Below are positions 20,340 through 32,001 of a stretch of 64,000 nucleotides of DNA, one piece after another. Every line of letters starts with the position of its first letter. Position 1 is the stretch's first letter. Location: positions 62,001-126,000 of the forward strand of contig NC_070574.1 in assembly GCF_026914185.1 (NCBI RefSeq). Direction: 5' to 3'. The position numbers were made by a program, and so were the translations under genes. This DNA is from Puccinia triticina. Its lineage: Eukaryota; Basidiomycota; Pucciniomycetes; Pucciniales; Pucciniaceae. Below the pieces are notes generated by a model, which searched no databases, had not been told where the DNA came from, and saw nothing but the letters and a program-made list of their open reading frames with translations.

Positions 20340-20442
20340 GGCCAACTTGTGGTTCTAGCCCTAAGTCTAATTGAATATGCATACAAATATGGCCAACTTG
20401 TGGTTCTAGCCCTAAATCTAATTGAATGTGCACAAAAAATAT
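20340..20442 (+). repeat. Tandem duplication, 51-bp unit, two copies
   Basis: GGCCAACTTGTGGTTCTAGC recurs at 20340 and 20391 with a few differences. From here to 21988 the sequence is AT-rich and I see no gene or clear element. Confidence 0.7.
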
Positions 20443-21988
20443 GACCCAGTTGTGGTTGGCTCTAATAACATATTATGTACTACCAATGTACTACTATACT
20501 ATGTACTTATGTTGGATGAAACCCATTTAACCAAAATAACTTTTGACTGAGTGGAGCTATCCTAGTGATTCAAGTGAGTGACTAGAGGCTAAATAAACTT
20601 TAGAATCTAATTATGCAATAATAAATCTAAGAATATACCTCCTTCTCATGTATTCAACCATCACTTTATGTAAATTGATACTTGAAACAGATTTGGCACA
20701 CCACAGTAGTTGCAAGCAATCACACATCATTGGTTCTCCTACTTTCCTTTGTGTAGCATCCAACAAGAAATTCATCTTTTCTAGTTGCCATATGAAACTC
20801 TTCTCACTTCCATATCATACATTACAATATAGATTCTTGTCCACATTAGAAAGTCAGAATTTTAACAATCTTTGATTCTAAGTGGAGGAATTACCATTTG
20901 CATTTAGAGAGCTCTACACCACTTGGTCACTTACTGTGATTGGTGTTGTTTGATCCAACATTACATGGTCCAGCCAATTACATGATTTGGATTGATTTAT
21001 CCAGCCAATCCACAATCTGCATGATTGGGTACCAATGGTCCAACCAATCACCCCAACTTCCTGCGGAACCTCAAAAATTCAGACAATTGGCTGAAGATTT
21101 GTGAAATATGTATATCTTGTGCCCCTCCATCCTCCAAGCTGATTGCCGCAGTGGTTAGAGTGCTTGGCAAGCAGCGCTGCCCTTGCTAAATTAACAAAGT
21201 TCCCCCTATGCAGGGGTAAATGGTGAATGAAGTGCCACTGACTGCAGGGAGGGACTTAGGACTAATGTGGGGGTTGTGGTGTGTAGAGAAATGCAGGAAT
21301 CTATGGTTCAGCTTAGACTGGCTGTAGCTTGCTTGGTTTGCAAGCTACATGTGAGGTCCCAATCATTGATAGATGCTGTGGCATCTTGGCTATCTTTCTG
21401 TCAATTTTCTCTGTCAACTCAGAATTTTAATAGATCTGGCCAAACATAAAAGAAAAGAGGAAAAGGAAAAACAAGAAACTGTCTGTGCTTGGACCCCCAG
21501 GCTCAAGCTGCTAGTTTGCCTTGCCATGTTTCAAAAATAAAAATAAAAAAGGCAGTTTGGTTGATTGATGGGGGGAAGATTTAGGGTTGTGGTGTGAGTT
21601 GTTTCATGCATGCATGAGTCATAAATTGATAAACCTTCTTCAGGGGAATAATGTAATCATACTCCTACAAAAAAGATTTTATGATTTATGCACACATAAA
21701 TCAACTTTGAAAACCCTGGGTGTATAAATGGAAATGGAAATCTGGGAGGGATGCAGATCTGACAGGAAGTCAATCACTACCTTGAAAAATGAGAACATCT
21801 ATTTGGATCTAGTCTTAGAGTCATATAGAGCAGAGGGTGTGCCTAATTCTTACCTCAAGTTGAACTTTCTAGCTGCCAGAAAATATTGCAGACAAGTTTT
21901 TGACCAGTTCTCATTGGATCATGGTTGTTTTATTATTCTAGAATAAGACTCATAAAATGTGATTCAACAGACTAATTTTGGTTCAAAG

Positions 21989-24900
21989 TAGCGCTGGAAC
22001 TCGCAGGGTACCCAAGCATTTTACCCCATCCCAGGCCCCGCTCTTGTGTCTGTTTTCTCCGCTTAGTAATATTTATCATCATGAGTGATATTGAAGTTAT
22101 TGGCTCTGATGATGCAATCCAAACCCCTGGTAGTGTTACTACCACCACCCCCTCTTCATCATCACCAACTCCAAACCAGGCGCCAGTTCAGAGAAGTTGG
22201 GTTTGGGCCCACTTCAAGCTCTTAAATGCCAAAGGCAAGGTTGAATGCCAGGTTCCTGAAAAGAAGAAAAAAGGTGAACCCTGCAAGCAACAATTAACTT
22301 GAGACGCGACCGAAAGTACGAAATCAATGATTGAGCACTTGAAGCGTATGCATCACATCCTGCCGCCGGGAAAAGAGAAGAAAAATCAGTTGCTCCTCCC
22401 CAATCTTTTAAAGCAGCAGAGGGTTGAACAACGGGTCAGTTATCCATTATTCTTTTTCTTTCTTGTAATTTTATCTTAGCTGACTTTGTTTTTTGAACAA
22501 AGCCTGTTCTGACGGCTAGTTTGCTCAAGCAGGGCATTGGTTATTTCATTGCTGAGGCCAACTTACCATACTCGATTATGCAACACTAATCCTTTGTTCA
22601 CTTATTGGAATTGCTCAATCCCAGCACTGTCAACATGGAGTACGGCCAAAAGACCATGGCAGACAAGATTGAAAAACTGTATATTGCCCACCACAATCAC
22701 ATTGAGGGAATCCTCAAGGATATGAAACATCTATCATTCACTCTTGATGTGTGGACCTCACCCAACCAGAAGGCCTTCATGGCGGTCACGGCACACGGAA
22801 TTACATTGGATTGGAAGGTGTTGGATGTTGTTATTGGGATGCCAACGGTCCAAGGTAAACCAATTTTTTACCATTGATTCTAATATTTGTGACTATTCTG
22901 ATCAGTTTCTAAAATTAAATCCACAGGTCAACAACACACTGGTGTAAACTTCGGAAACCTCTTTGTGGATCTAATAAGTGATATGGAAATATCTGATTTC
23001 ATTGTCAGTGTCACGGCAGACAATGCTTCAAATAACTCAACACTGGATCGGCAGGTCGAGCATTGATTAGGCACTTCAATTTTTGATGCTGATACACAAC
23101 TCTTGGGCTGTATGGCCCATGTGATCAACCTTTCTGCCCACGATGGCCTCAAAGCCTTTGGTGTCAATCTTTCTGCTGAAGATACTGTTGAGAAAGAGGT
23201 ATTGTTGGATCACATGGATCAGACTGATCAACACAATGAAAAAAGCGGCACACTTATCAATCTTCAGACAGTTGTTAGTCGCATCCACGGGCTAGCAACC
23301 TTTGTTTGTGGCTCCCCTCAACGCCGAGAAGCCTTCTTTAAGGCTATGGATTTTGTTAATAGCCAAGGAGCAAATGAAGTTGCCTTCAACAGAAATGGAA
23401 AACGGAAAAACTTGATCCTCAATGGTCACACTCGATGGAACTTGACCTACTTGATGCTGAAGCGGGCACTTGATCTCAAACTAGTCTGTACAACATTTTG
23501 TAGTTCTAATATCTCCCAAGTTGATGCATCCAAATTTTCCCTTCTGGATGCCAAGTGGGCTAAGGTGGCTCAAATCACCACCTTCTTGGAACCACTTTAC
23601 GAAGTCACCAAAATCCTCTGTCAATCTAAATATCCCACTATCAGCATGGCACTTCCAATCTATATCTCTCTCATCAGAACGATCTACGGAATTCGAGGAA
23701 CGTACGATGCTTTTGAGCTCATCCCGGCAGCCACTGAAATGATTGAAAAACTCAAGAAATACCTTACGCTTGCTTTAGAAAAGACTGCTCCAGTCTGTGC
23801 CATGATTCTTGACCCGCGAATCAAGCTGAGTTACTTTGAAAAAACCCATTCGTTCTTGGTTGAACATTGTATCTCAACCATAAAACCATCCAATATATTG
23901 AAAAACTTCAAATATGAGGCCCATTCTTTTGATTGAAGTCCCAGAAAGATGAGACAAGGTAAAGCCTCAGAAAAGAAAACAAAGGCTGTCAAGAAGATTT
24001 CTATAATCAAGGCCGGCATCTTTGGTCAAGGCCCTGTTGTAGACAACTTGATGGGGGAGATTCAGCAATATCTATTAGAGCCAAACAAGAAACAAAACAC
24101 CGATATGCTCTACTATTGGTCACGTCACAAGAACTTGTATCCATCTCTAGCAGCCATGGCAAAGTGTTACCTCGGAATCCCAGCCACAAGTGCACCATCC
24201 AAGTGCATATTTTCCCATTCAAAACCCATAATAGGCTCACAGCGTCACAGCCTTGGAACTTCTTCTATCAAACACCTCCTTTGTGTAAAGGAGTGGTACC
24301 AAAAATTTGATGAGATGATGGACACTAATTCAGTTACACTCAAAAAAGCCAAACTTGATTTCTCCAATAATGAGGACTCTGAAAATGATTGAGACTCCAT
24401 TGCTACTCTTCTGTTTTTATTACATTACTACTCTTCTGTTTTTATTACATTGCTACTCAACTTCTATATGAACGTAAATAAAAACATTGCTTGTCCACTT
24501 GTGCCAACTTCCAGACCTTCTCACCCAAAACATTCGGGTATCCGCGGGTACATGTGTGTTGGGTTTTCATTTTCCGTGATTGTCTCTCTATCACTTCTTA
24601 TGTCCGCTCTTCACTTGTAGTTTCTCTGGTCATACTATCCTGTCTTCTCAGCCAAGTCACATTGATCCTGCCTGTATTTGCCTGCTAGTTTTCCATATGT
24701 CTCACTCGTGTGCGCGCTCTGTTTGTGATAGCTTGTATGTCACCTTTCTCTCCTCCTGAGATTCCATCAGGTTCCATTCCTTTCTATTCATTTTCTTCTC
24801 ATATTCATTGTGTCTCAACCACATTTCAGCCCTGTGTATCTAGTCTATTTTAGCCTAGCCTAGCACAGAGCAATAACAACATCGGTTCTTCTCCTCTTCA

Positions 24901-25158
24901 ATCCGCGCCGTACCTTGAGCCGCATCCGGTGAGCTCCACATCCTCACTGCCCTCTTTCTCGAGCTTTTCAGCTCTTCTTTGTGCATCTGCTTTGAGTTTT
25001 TGGTTCCTGAATCCAAATTCTAACAATGTGAGGTCACCCGTGGCTCGTACCCGCTGTACTCGACCCCATAATCAAGCATCAGGAGCCATCCCATAGCCCG
25101 TACCCGCCGGTTTGGGACCGGTTATACCCGCTGGGTCCGGGTACGAGTTCCAGCGCTA
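21989..25158 (+). mobile_element. hAT DNA transposon, complete ends, dead transposase
   Basis: The 3170-bp element is bounded by 15-bp perfect terminal inverted repeats (TAGCGCTGGAACTCG) and flanked by an exact 8-bp target-site duplication, GTTCAAAG (21981-21988 and 25159-25166). An 8-bp duplication and TAG-type ends are diagnostic of hAT. GGGTACC-like motifs lie just inside both ends. The 3' third (24395-25158) is non-coding. Confidence 0.95.
22081..24392 (+). pseudogene. hAT transposase, inactivated by four in-frame stops
   Basis: The reading frame starts MSDIEVIGSDDAIQ and shows a BED-type zinc finger region (WVWAHF, C..C, then HLKRMHH). A core with FTLDVWTSPNQKAF and ADNASNNS follows, and then the C-terminal hAT dimerisation block (MLYYWSRHKNLYPSLAAMA, GIPATSAPSKCIFS). 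Apparent introns lie at about 22434-22500 and 22856-22925. In-frame stops occur at 22300-22302 (TGA), 22587-22589 (TAA), 23064-23066 (TGA) and 23934-23936 (TGA), with homology continuing in the same frame across each. All four can be explained by one C-to-T change (three from CGA, one from CAA). There is no frameshift, so decay looks transition-driven. Confidence 0.88.
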
Positions 25159-25236
25159 GTTCAAAGAGACATCATGCATCTTCATTTTCAATCCATGGAA
25201 AAGGATGTTTGTAACATTTATTACAAAATCAAATAC

Positions 25237-25405
25237 TGGAGGACTTCCCGTGAGTTTTGAATAGATTTGGAATTTCAGATTTCCCAGGGGAATCTGGAAT
25301 TTGGAACTCTGGATTGCTTTGGGGAGCTTCTGTGACCAAGATTTCACTGCAAAATCTGAAATCTGCTGGCTCAGATCTGGATCCAGATCAACAGGAAGTC
25401 CTCCA
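25237..25405. mobile_element. Fold-back MITE 1 of an adjacent pair
   Basis: Ends TGGAGGACTTCCCGT / ACAGGAAGTCCTCCA are inverted; the interior is rich in AATCTGG/CCAGATT motifs. One base separates it from the second element. Confidence 0.65.
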
Positions 25406-25406
25406 C

Positions 25407-25627
25407 TGGAGGACTTCCCGTCAATCTGGAAACCCAGATTTTCCCAGATTTTGCAGGGAAATCTAGGCAGATCTAGGATTTGAGGACTTCCTGTCAATCT
25501 GGGAACTCAGATTTTTCTAGATTTTGTGGGGAAATCTGGGCTCAATCATCCCAAATCCTAGACCTGCCTAGATTTCCCTGAAAAATCTGGGAAAATCTGG
25601 GTTTCCAGATTGGCAGGAAGTACTCCA
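25407..25627. mobile_element. Fold-back MITE 2 of an adjacent pair
   Basis: 221 bp with arms of about 80 bp that are nearly perfect inverted copies (TGGAGGACTTCCCGTCAATC at the left, its complement at the right) around a loop of about 55 bp. Same termini as the neighbour at 25237. Confidence 0.75.
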
Positions 25628-25872
25628 CTGTCTCTTATATGTCTATGAATTGGAAAGTAATCTCACCTAGCTCAGGGTGTTGGGTGTCATGGCTGGGGAA
25701 ATATGAAAAGTTAAATAGGGGGGTTCACATTAGCAAAAGTCAACTTCTGATTTTGTCTGCTCATGCACCTTTACCTTTTTGTAAGGTTTTAATATTTATG
25801 CATGGTAAATTGCTTCTAAAGGGGAGCTGCCCATCAGAACCTTGTGGCTTTTTCAGGACAAGGAAAAGCCTA

Positions 25873-26640
25873 ACTTGACACAAGTCCCCATGGTGGGAGG
25901 CTTGCTGTGGCTGGCCGCAAAGCGGCCCCTCCCGCAGGGAGGGACTTGCATATTATCCCCAATTTCATAGGGGAGCAGAAAGTACCAAATGGCTGTAAGG
26001 TTTTTTAACTTTTTAATAGCTCTGCCCCCAGCACCTCCAAAGGTCTGAGCCACAGCTTTCTGACCCTTTGACATCTTCTCTACAAAATTTTTGTATCACC
26101 ATCAATGTATTTTTAATAAATTTTTGAAAAGTGACTTCTCAAGAAATGGATCTGCACAAGGATTCACAAGGCTGTATTGCTTGTAGATCTTGTGGACCAA
26201 AAAATCTGCATGCTTTCTAGGTTGTATGTAAATTGACACATTGTATGTACAAAGCTAAGATCACCACTGTGCTTCCCTCTGGCCAAATGTGGATCCACAC
26301 ATGGATCTTCCAAACTTAAGACATGGTTTGGAATTTTGTTTTGCTGCCTTGACCAGATTCCTGAACACTTTTGCCACTAGGGAGTGCAGTCTTTGGATTG
26401 AGAGGCTGGAACAGGGGTCAAAATTTGCGCATTTATCAAGGCTACAAGACTGTCTAATCAGTTTTCTTTTATTTTTTTATCACAATTTATAGGGCTGTAT
26501 TTTTATTTTTTGCACTGAATATCCCTTCTGCTCCTGCCAAAATTGAGGGATAGCGAGTAAGCCTCTCCTACAGAGAGCGCTCCGCGCGGGTCCCCTGGAC
26601 CTCTGTTTGAGTGGCTTTGTTAAGCTAGAGGAAAAGCTGC
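25873..26640 (-). repeat. Repeat of about 0.8 kb with GC-rich hairpin ends (copy 2, inverted)
   Basis: Inverted, diverged copy of 19305-20290: CTTGACACAAGTCCC end, hairpin GGCCGCAAAGCGGCC, TTTTGCCACTAGGGA, CTGCTCCTGCC, GCCTCTCC and TTTGTTAAGC at the far end. From 26640 to 27130 nothing further is recognisable. Confidence 0.6.
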
Positions 26641-27137
26641 ATGTGATGGTTTTGATGACTGATTTTGTCAGGACAAGGAAAAGCTGCATGTGATGGTTTT
26701 GACCTTAAGTGAGCGCACCTGATACACTTTGCTGGACTTAAAGTCATACCCATCCTGTCTGTTCACAAGATCTTGGACTTTTATCAACCAGAAGCTCTGA
26801 AGACTGGAAACCCATTTCACCAACTGATGGTTTGTATATAATTCCCCTATCTCTTTTCAATCATCCTCATTTTGAGATGGTATGTTCAGCCCTGGCCCAA
26901 CATCCCGGAAGATTTAAAATTGAATGTATGTCTCCATAACCACATCCCTGCAGGACAGCGCCCCCCTTCCAATAGCACTGTTCACGTAAGAAATCTATGA
27001 CCATGTGAGAGATATACATCAGCATACTTTCCCAGCCAAATTGGCTGGCACAATGGGATAAACTTTATTTCAATCTTGCTGATTTTTAGCTTACGTGAAG
27101 AGTGCTAATAATTTAGTTATATGCGCACAAATGCTAA

Positions 27138-27225
27138 CTTACCACTCCCTCCTCGGGGAAGCCAAGGAGGGTCCGTGCAGGACGGCGTCCCCCCTCCACA
27201 TAGAGAGGGACTCGGTTAAGTTAGG
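27138..27225. repeat. GC-rich hairpin repeat (GGAGGGACTT family)
   Basis: Starts CTAACTTA and ends GTTAAGTTAG around CTCCCTCCTCGG...GGACGGCGTCCCCCCTCC. Same family as 27459-27550, 35540-35635 and 53165-53233. Confidence 0.5.
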
Positions 27226-27458
27226 CACAAATGTGGAGCTTGTTCCATACCTGAATCCTAAAGTGGATTCTTCTTGTCACTTGCAAGAACATCATTGATC
27301 ACATGAGTTGGAAAAGCTGTGAGACGACTATTTTCACTTGACAAAATTGGGCTGCAAATTTTGGTGCAGTTTGGTGCCCAACTGCTGATTTTTCATGATC
27401 ACTGGAATTGTGTTTGCAAGCAGTACTCTATTCAATTTTCCCCTCCCTTTGGTGCTAA

Positions 27459-27550
27459 CTTAGCTAATTCCCTCCTCCTCGGGGGAGCAAAGCGACCTCC
27501 AAAGGAGGGACTTATGCGCTATGTCGACCCCGCGGCAGTAGAGAATTAGC
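27459..27550. repeat. GC-rich hairpin repeat (GGAGGGACTT family)
   Basis: Contains CTAACTTAGC, CCCTCCTCCTCGGGGGAG, GGAGGGACTTATGCGC and CCGCGGCAGTAGAGAATT. The last part matches the repeat at 35540 in inverse orientation. 27550-28007 holds no recognised feature. Confidence 0.5.
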
Positions 27551-28007
27551 ACTTTTGGCAGAGACTTTTTTAAAATCAATCTGCCGTCTCTGTTTCTGAG
27601 CCTTTTTTTATCTAGTTTTCATTTCTGAGATTGCCGAAGCTGCCCCTATCTTTGTACTATTTTTTCTCATCCTCCATCCAAATCATTGAACTGCAATAGG
27701 AAGTGTAATTTCCAAGTCTGTTGTCTTGTGTAAAACCATATTCCAAATCTTTCGACGCATCCGTCTATGTATACACAAGTACTCCATAGTATGGAGTCTC
27801 ATGTACTGTATCCCATGGTATCTTATAACCGGTTATGCTTGATAACAGTTTGGTATCACTCGCAAAGTACAGGCTTGAAGCAAGGCCATTCAGGAGTGCC
27901 CATGCAATTGTGCAGCTTGCCGATTAGAGCTATTCCGCTGTTTGCCGAGACAATCCCTGAACTGACTGCCTTCCAAGTTCCAACCAACCGTTTTAGTTTG
28001 CCAAATC

Positions 28008-30872
28008 ATGGATGAACAACCCACCGGTGCTCATGAAGTGCCCCATTGGGCTCCTCGGGTTTATATGGACGATAAACTCAAACAAATCTGTGCTCTGATG
28101 GAAAGCCTTAACTTAACACCAAAGCAATTTCTAGCTGCATTCCTCACGCACGACAGCGACTATGTAATATTCAGACGACGCTTGTGGGGAGCCGACGTTG
28201 GCTGGGACACCACGGAAGATTTGCTCTTAAAACTCAAGCAACACTTTTCTGCTCACATGGAGGGCCGTGCATTCTGGGATCAGTTTATATTGTCTCAAGT
28301 GCGCAATATTCCCTAATACATTGTCCACTGATCATACTTGTTTGTTAAAAAACCTTTACATTTATGCAGGCTATTGAGATTGTGAGGTCCCAAACTCTTT
28401 GCAGTGGTATCGCACCAAATGGATCCTATCACAACTCTTCAACCTTGTCTGAACAATTTTTCTCCAAGGAGGAAAATTCAGCTCGCAACAAGGAAATCAC
28501 AGAACGGATGCCCTTTCTATACCAGCTCCTATGTGCTAAGATCCAGGGCAATAAACCCTACCCGGTTCAAAAGTCGCCGGTGGATCCAAAGGCCGATCCA
28601 GTCGAGGAGGCCTCTGATGAAGAAGACTTAACGGATCCATCAGATGATATACCTGATTTTGATGGGACATTCCTGAAAAAAAACCGTGACCCAGGAGCCA
28701 GGAGAAAAACCCGTGTTGAGACCGTTAGTGATTTTCAATGAGTTGAAGCATATTGAATGTTAACATGAGCTTCCTTTGACAACTAGATTTCTCACACCAT
28801 CTGCGCAATGGTTGCCTTTTGAGGAAACCGTCGACACAATGGGTTTCAATTGAGCAACGCGCTGGTTTTTCTGGCCGCAGGAGTTACTGAGAGGGTGAGC
28901 GCTTACCTGAATTATATAGGATTAAGCTTGTCACGAAGGACTGCCCATGCTGCCCTCAAGAGCTTGGGTAAGGAGGCCGAAGTGAAATTGAAAGCTAGAT
29001 TCACGCTGGATGAGTCTCAAATAATAGCCCCATTCCTATGCTACGACAACTTGGACTTTCAAGAAAAAGTCCATATGAAGTCCATCGGTCATACTAGCAA
29101 GATGTTTCACGGTACTTGGGGCTATATACACGATATTCCTCCGAGCTTATTGTCCACCCTAGACCCGGCGGAGCTCACCATCAAAGCACTGAATGAAGCA
29201 TTACATGCTGGCACCAAACTTTAGATACAACCAGACATGTTTACACCCACCGCTGATTCCACCAACCACTTTGAAAAGACACTCAAATCTCAGATTACCC
29301 GTGTTATTCTTAGGTACATTGCCACACCAATTGACACAATAGTCAAGCTACAGAAAAATCCTCCCGAAGTTAATCCCATTGCACCCGTGGACCCAAATAT
29401 CTCAATGCTAAAACTCATGCTTGCTTCAGATAATTCTGCCCTTGGGGTGGGTGAAGTATTTACTGGTGTGATTCAGCAGAGTGGATTAACTCCAGAGGAA
29501 TTCCACTCTCGGATCCAGATTATTGAAGGCGACCTAGGATCGTGTAACATCTTTGACAGTCTCAGGAAGCAGAGGACACCTGCAGTGGGAAATCACAATA
29601 GCCTGGATAACATTCTACCTATTCCCGGCGCCGCGCACACCCTGTGGAACCTCTCTCAAGCAATATTTCTTGGGCACTGGGGAAATGAAAAGTATGCCCG
29701 TGATACCGGGGCCTGGAGGACGCTTCATGCACTTGGAATTCCGACTGAGAAGCCGGTCACAAAGAAAGACTTCAATCTGATGCTTTCACATGTAGAGAAA
29801 ATACACGAGGCCACGCTCTTGTATTGCGTACTGTGAGTGTCTGACCAATTATCCATGCCAGGTAGGGATAAACTTGAGCTGATTAATGTTTGTTTGTGGG
29901 GTCCATAGACTTGTGGCCAACCGAGCTCATGTGCCATTACAAGCTGACCAACTCAAGCTATCTAGCGAGACTATTCAAGATTGGGTTGAGGTCACATACA
30001 AGCGATTCTGCTCTGGTGAAGCCCATCAATCTCATCTAGCCAAAAGCTGCCCGGCTCACAAGAACTTCTTGCTACGGATACGAGACTTTGCCACCATTGT
30101 GGAGGCCAATCAGGCTATGAAAGATGGTGATTATGGCCGCCTGATGTTCATGTGGCAGAGATGGGCTGTGATGAGCCAAGGCATTGGAGGAATGCCCCAT
30201 TATTCTAAACATCTTCCAAAACTTATTGTCCTGTTAAATCACATTCTTCCGGAATCTCTATCTCAATTAGTGTTGAACACCCTGCTTTTGTCACCAAAAG
30301 GGAAGCCGGGACACTTCGTGGCCACTGATTTCTACCTTGAGGTGCAAAATTATTGGCTGAAGTGCTTCTTCAACCATTCGGGTATTGGGACCAATAGTGA
30401 AAGATTGAAAGAAGTATTCTCTAGTAACATATCTTTAGTAAGCTCAATCAGCCTGATGTACGCATTTGCTTATCAATTAACTAAAATTTTCATTGCCGCA
30501 CAGCTCCAGTATCTCTTACAGCTCCTTAAAGTTGAATCTGGCTCCGAAGTAATCCCCCAGTCACACAAGAACATGTTGACTTTGGACTCAATCAACAATT
30601 TCGTTTGCATGGCAGAGAGCGAGCGATTGGGTCAAACTCCCCCAGATGGAGCCACTGACGAGGCTATTGATGACTTTTACTTAAACGGAATTGCCAAAAT
30701 GCAAAAAGAATTCTTCCAGAGCGGACTCGATCGATTCAAGCCATACTCACAGGGGATAATGTCTATGTACGATGAAGATGATGTTCAGCATGAAGTGGAG
30801 GAAAAGGTAATCACAACAGGGCTCAAGCACGAATACCTCAGTGATGAAAGCTCAGAATCAGTTGAAATGTAA
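28008..30872 (+). pseudogene. DUF6589-like protein gene, four exons with two in-frame stops
   Basis: This resembles the DUF6589 family, common in basidiomycetes, of unknown function and suspected mobile-element origin. Exons are 28008-28298, 28370-28723, 28787-29832 and 29909-30872, all joining in phase. Features are an N-terminal helical region, an acidic Asp/Glu stretch (about 28590-28680), RRHNGFQLSNALVFLAAGVTE spread over 28836-28890, FLCYDNLDFQEKVH, IIEGDLGSCNIFDSLR and LPIPGAAHTLWNLSQAIF, and a long C-terminal helical domain. In-frame stops interrupt it at 28820-28822 (TGA) and 29222-29224 (TAG), with homology-like coding continuing in frame after each. The first donor (GTGCGC) is weak. 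Family assignment is from recalled conserved blocks, not a search. Confidence 0.65.
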
Positions 30873-30889
30873 ACATGTGAGTTAACACC

Positions 30890-31990
30890 AATTATAACAC
30901 TCTTCTTGTCAGCCGGGCTACTATAATAAGTTAGAGCCCGGCTAACTATTGTAGCATAACAAAAATTGTACGTAATAATAGCGGCGCAGAGCGCCACGTA
31001 CAAAATATGGTTCTTTCTGGTAAAAAGACCTAACTGCGGCGCAGAGCGCCGCGTACATAAAAAATAAAGATTCCTTAGACGAGTAAGGAAAACAAAGCTC
31101 CGGCCGAAGAATCGGCAAGAGAAAGAACGTTAGTTCAAACCCGTTCTCAAGCCAAGAGAACGGGCCGTCAGATAATCTCAGGAGACTACTAAACCGAGAG
31201 TAGTCCCCATGAGAAATAGAAGACTTCGGCCAGGGAGGAGAGAAACAGAACTATACCATTCCTCCTCCCCCGGCCGACGATTAAACAACTGATCACGCTA
31301 TTCCTCGAGCCGAGGAATAGCAAATGGATCTTATGACAAATAGAAAACGAACGGGAGTGAAGGGACCAATAGAATCCCCCTTCACTCCCGTCACTCTTGT
31401 CAGAAGCACGCTTCCTCCGGCCGAGAACCCGAGGAAGCCGGTGCAAGAAAAGCTACAACCCTACCGGTTGTAGCTCGGATATTTAAATGAGGGCCTTCGG
31501 GCGAAGGAAGGCCCCTCAGATACCTTTATAACCAGTCCGACGCCTCGCCAGTCTCGCCACTCGTCTCTTCGACCAGTTTGCCAGCCTGACCTCGCCTTGA
31601 CTTTGGTTTTTCGGATCAATCGTGTTTTTTACCACAGACTTCCTTTTACAAGTAAGTCTGTGTTTTTTTCATTTCTACTGGGATTTTTATCCCCTATATC
31701 TCCTGGGAGCGTCTCAACGCGCAAATACCCCCTTTGTTAAGGGCCCCAGACGTCACAGGTCACAAACACCCCTGCGCATCCCATGCGCAGGCCCTGTAAG
31801 AACTGCGGAGGGCACTAAAACACCCCAGGCGCCCCTGGCCCCTCCGTTAACCCCTTTCTTGGTTTCATTAGAAATAGCTTCTTTAGCTATTTCACACTTT
31901 TTACCGCGCTTTTTGCTGCGCGCGCTACTGTACCGTGCTCTGTCGCCGGCGTAGCTAGAAGAGCACTTGTGCTCTTGGCATCACCGAGCC
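30890..31990. other. Hairpin-rich non-coding stretch, possible solo LTR or MITE
   Basis: Two GCGGCGCAGAGCGCC-type hairpins lie in tandem (about 30982-31060). They are followed by many short inverted repeats (AGTCTCCC-type, GACGTC, CTGCGCATCCCATGCGCAG) and a TATA-like CTTTATAACC near 31523. No coding signal. I could not define ends or a target-site duplication. Confidence 0.3.
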
Positions 31991-32001
31991 TGACACTTCT
32001 C

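Noticed and set aside
21134..21235. tRNA- or SINE-like head (GCCGCAGTGGTTAGAGTGC resembles a pol III A box)
   Set aside because: No B box of the GGTTCGANTCC type and no cloverleaf could be drawn.
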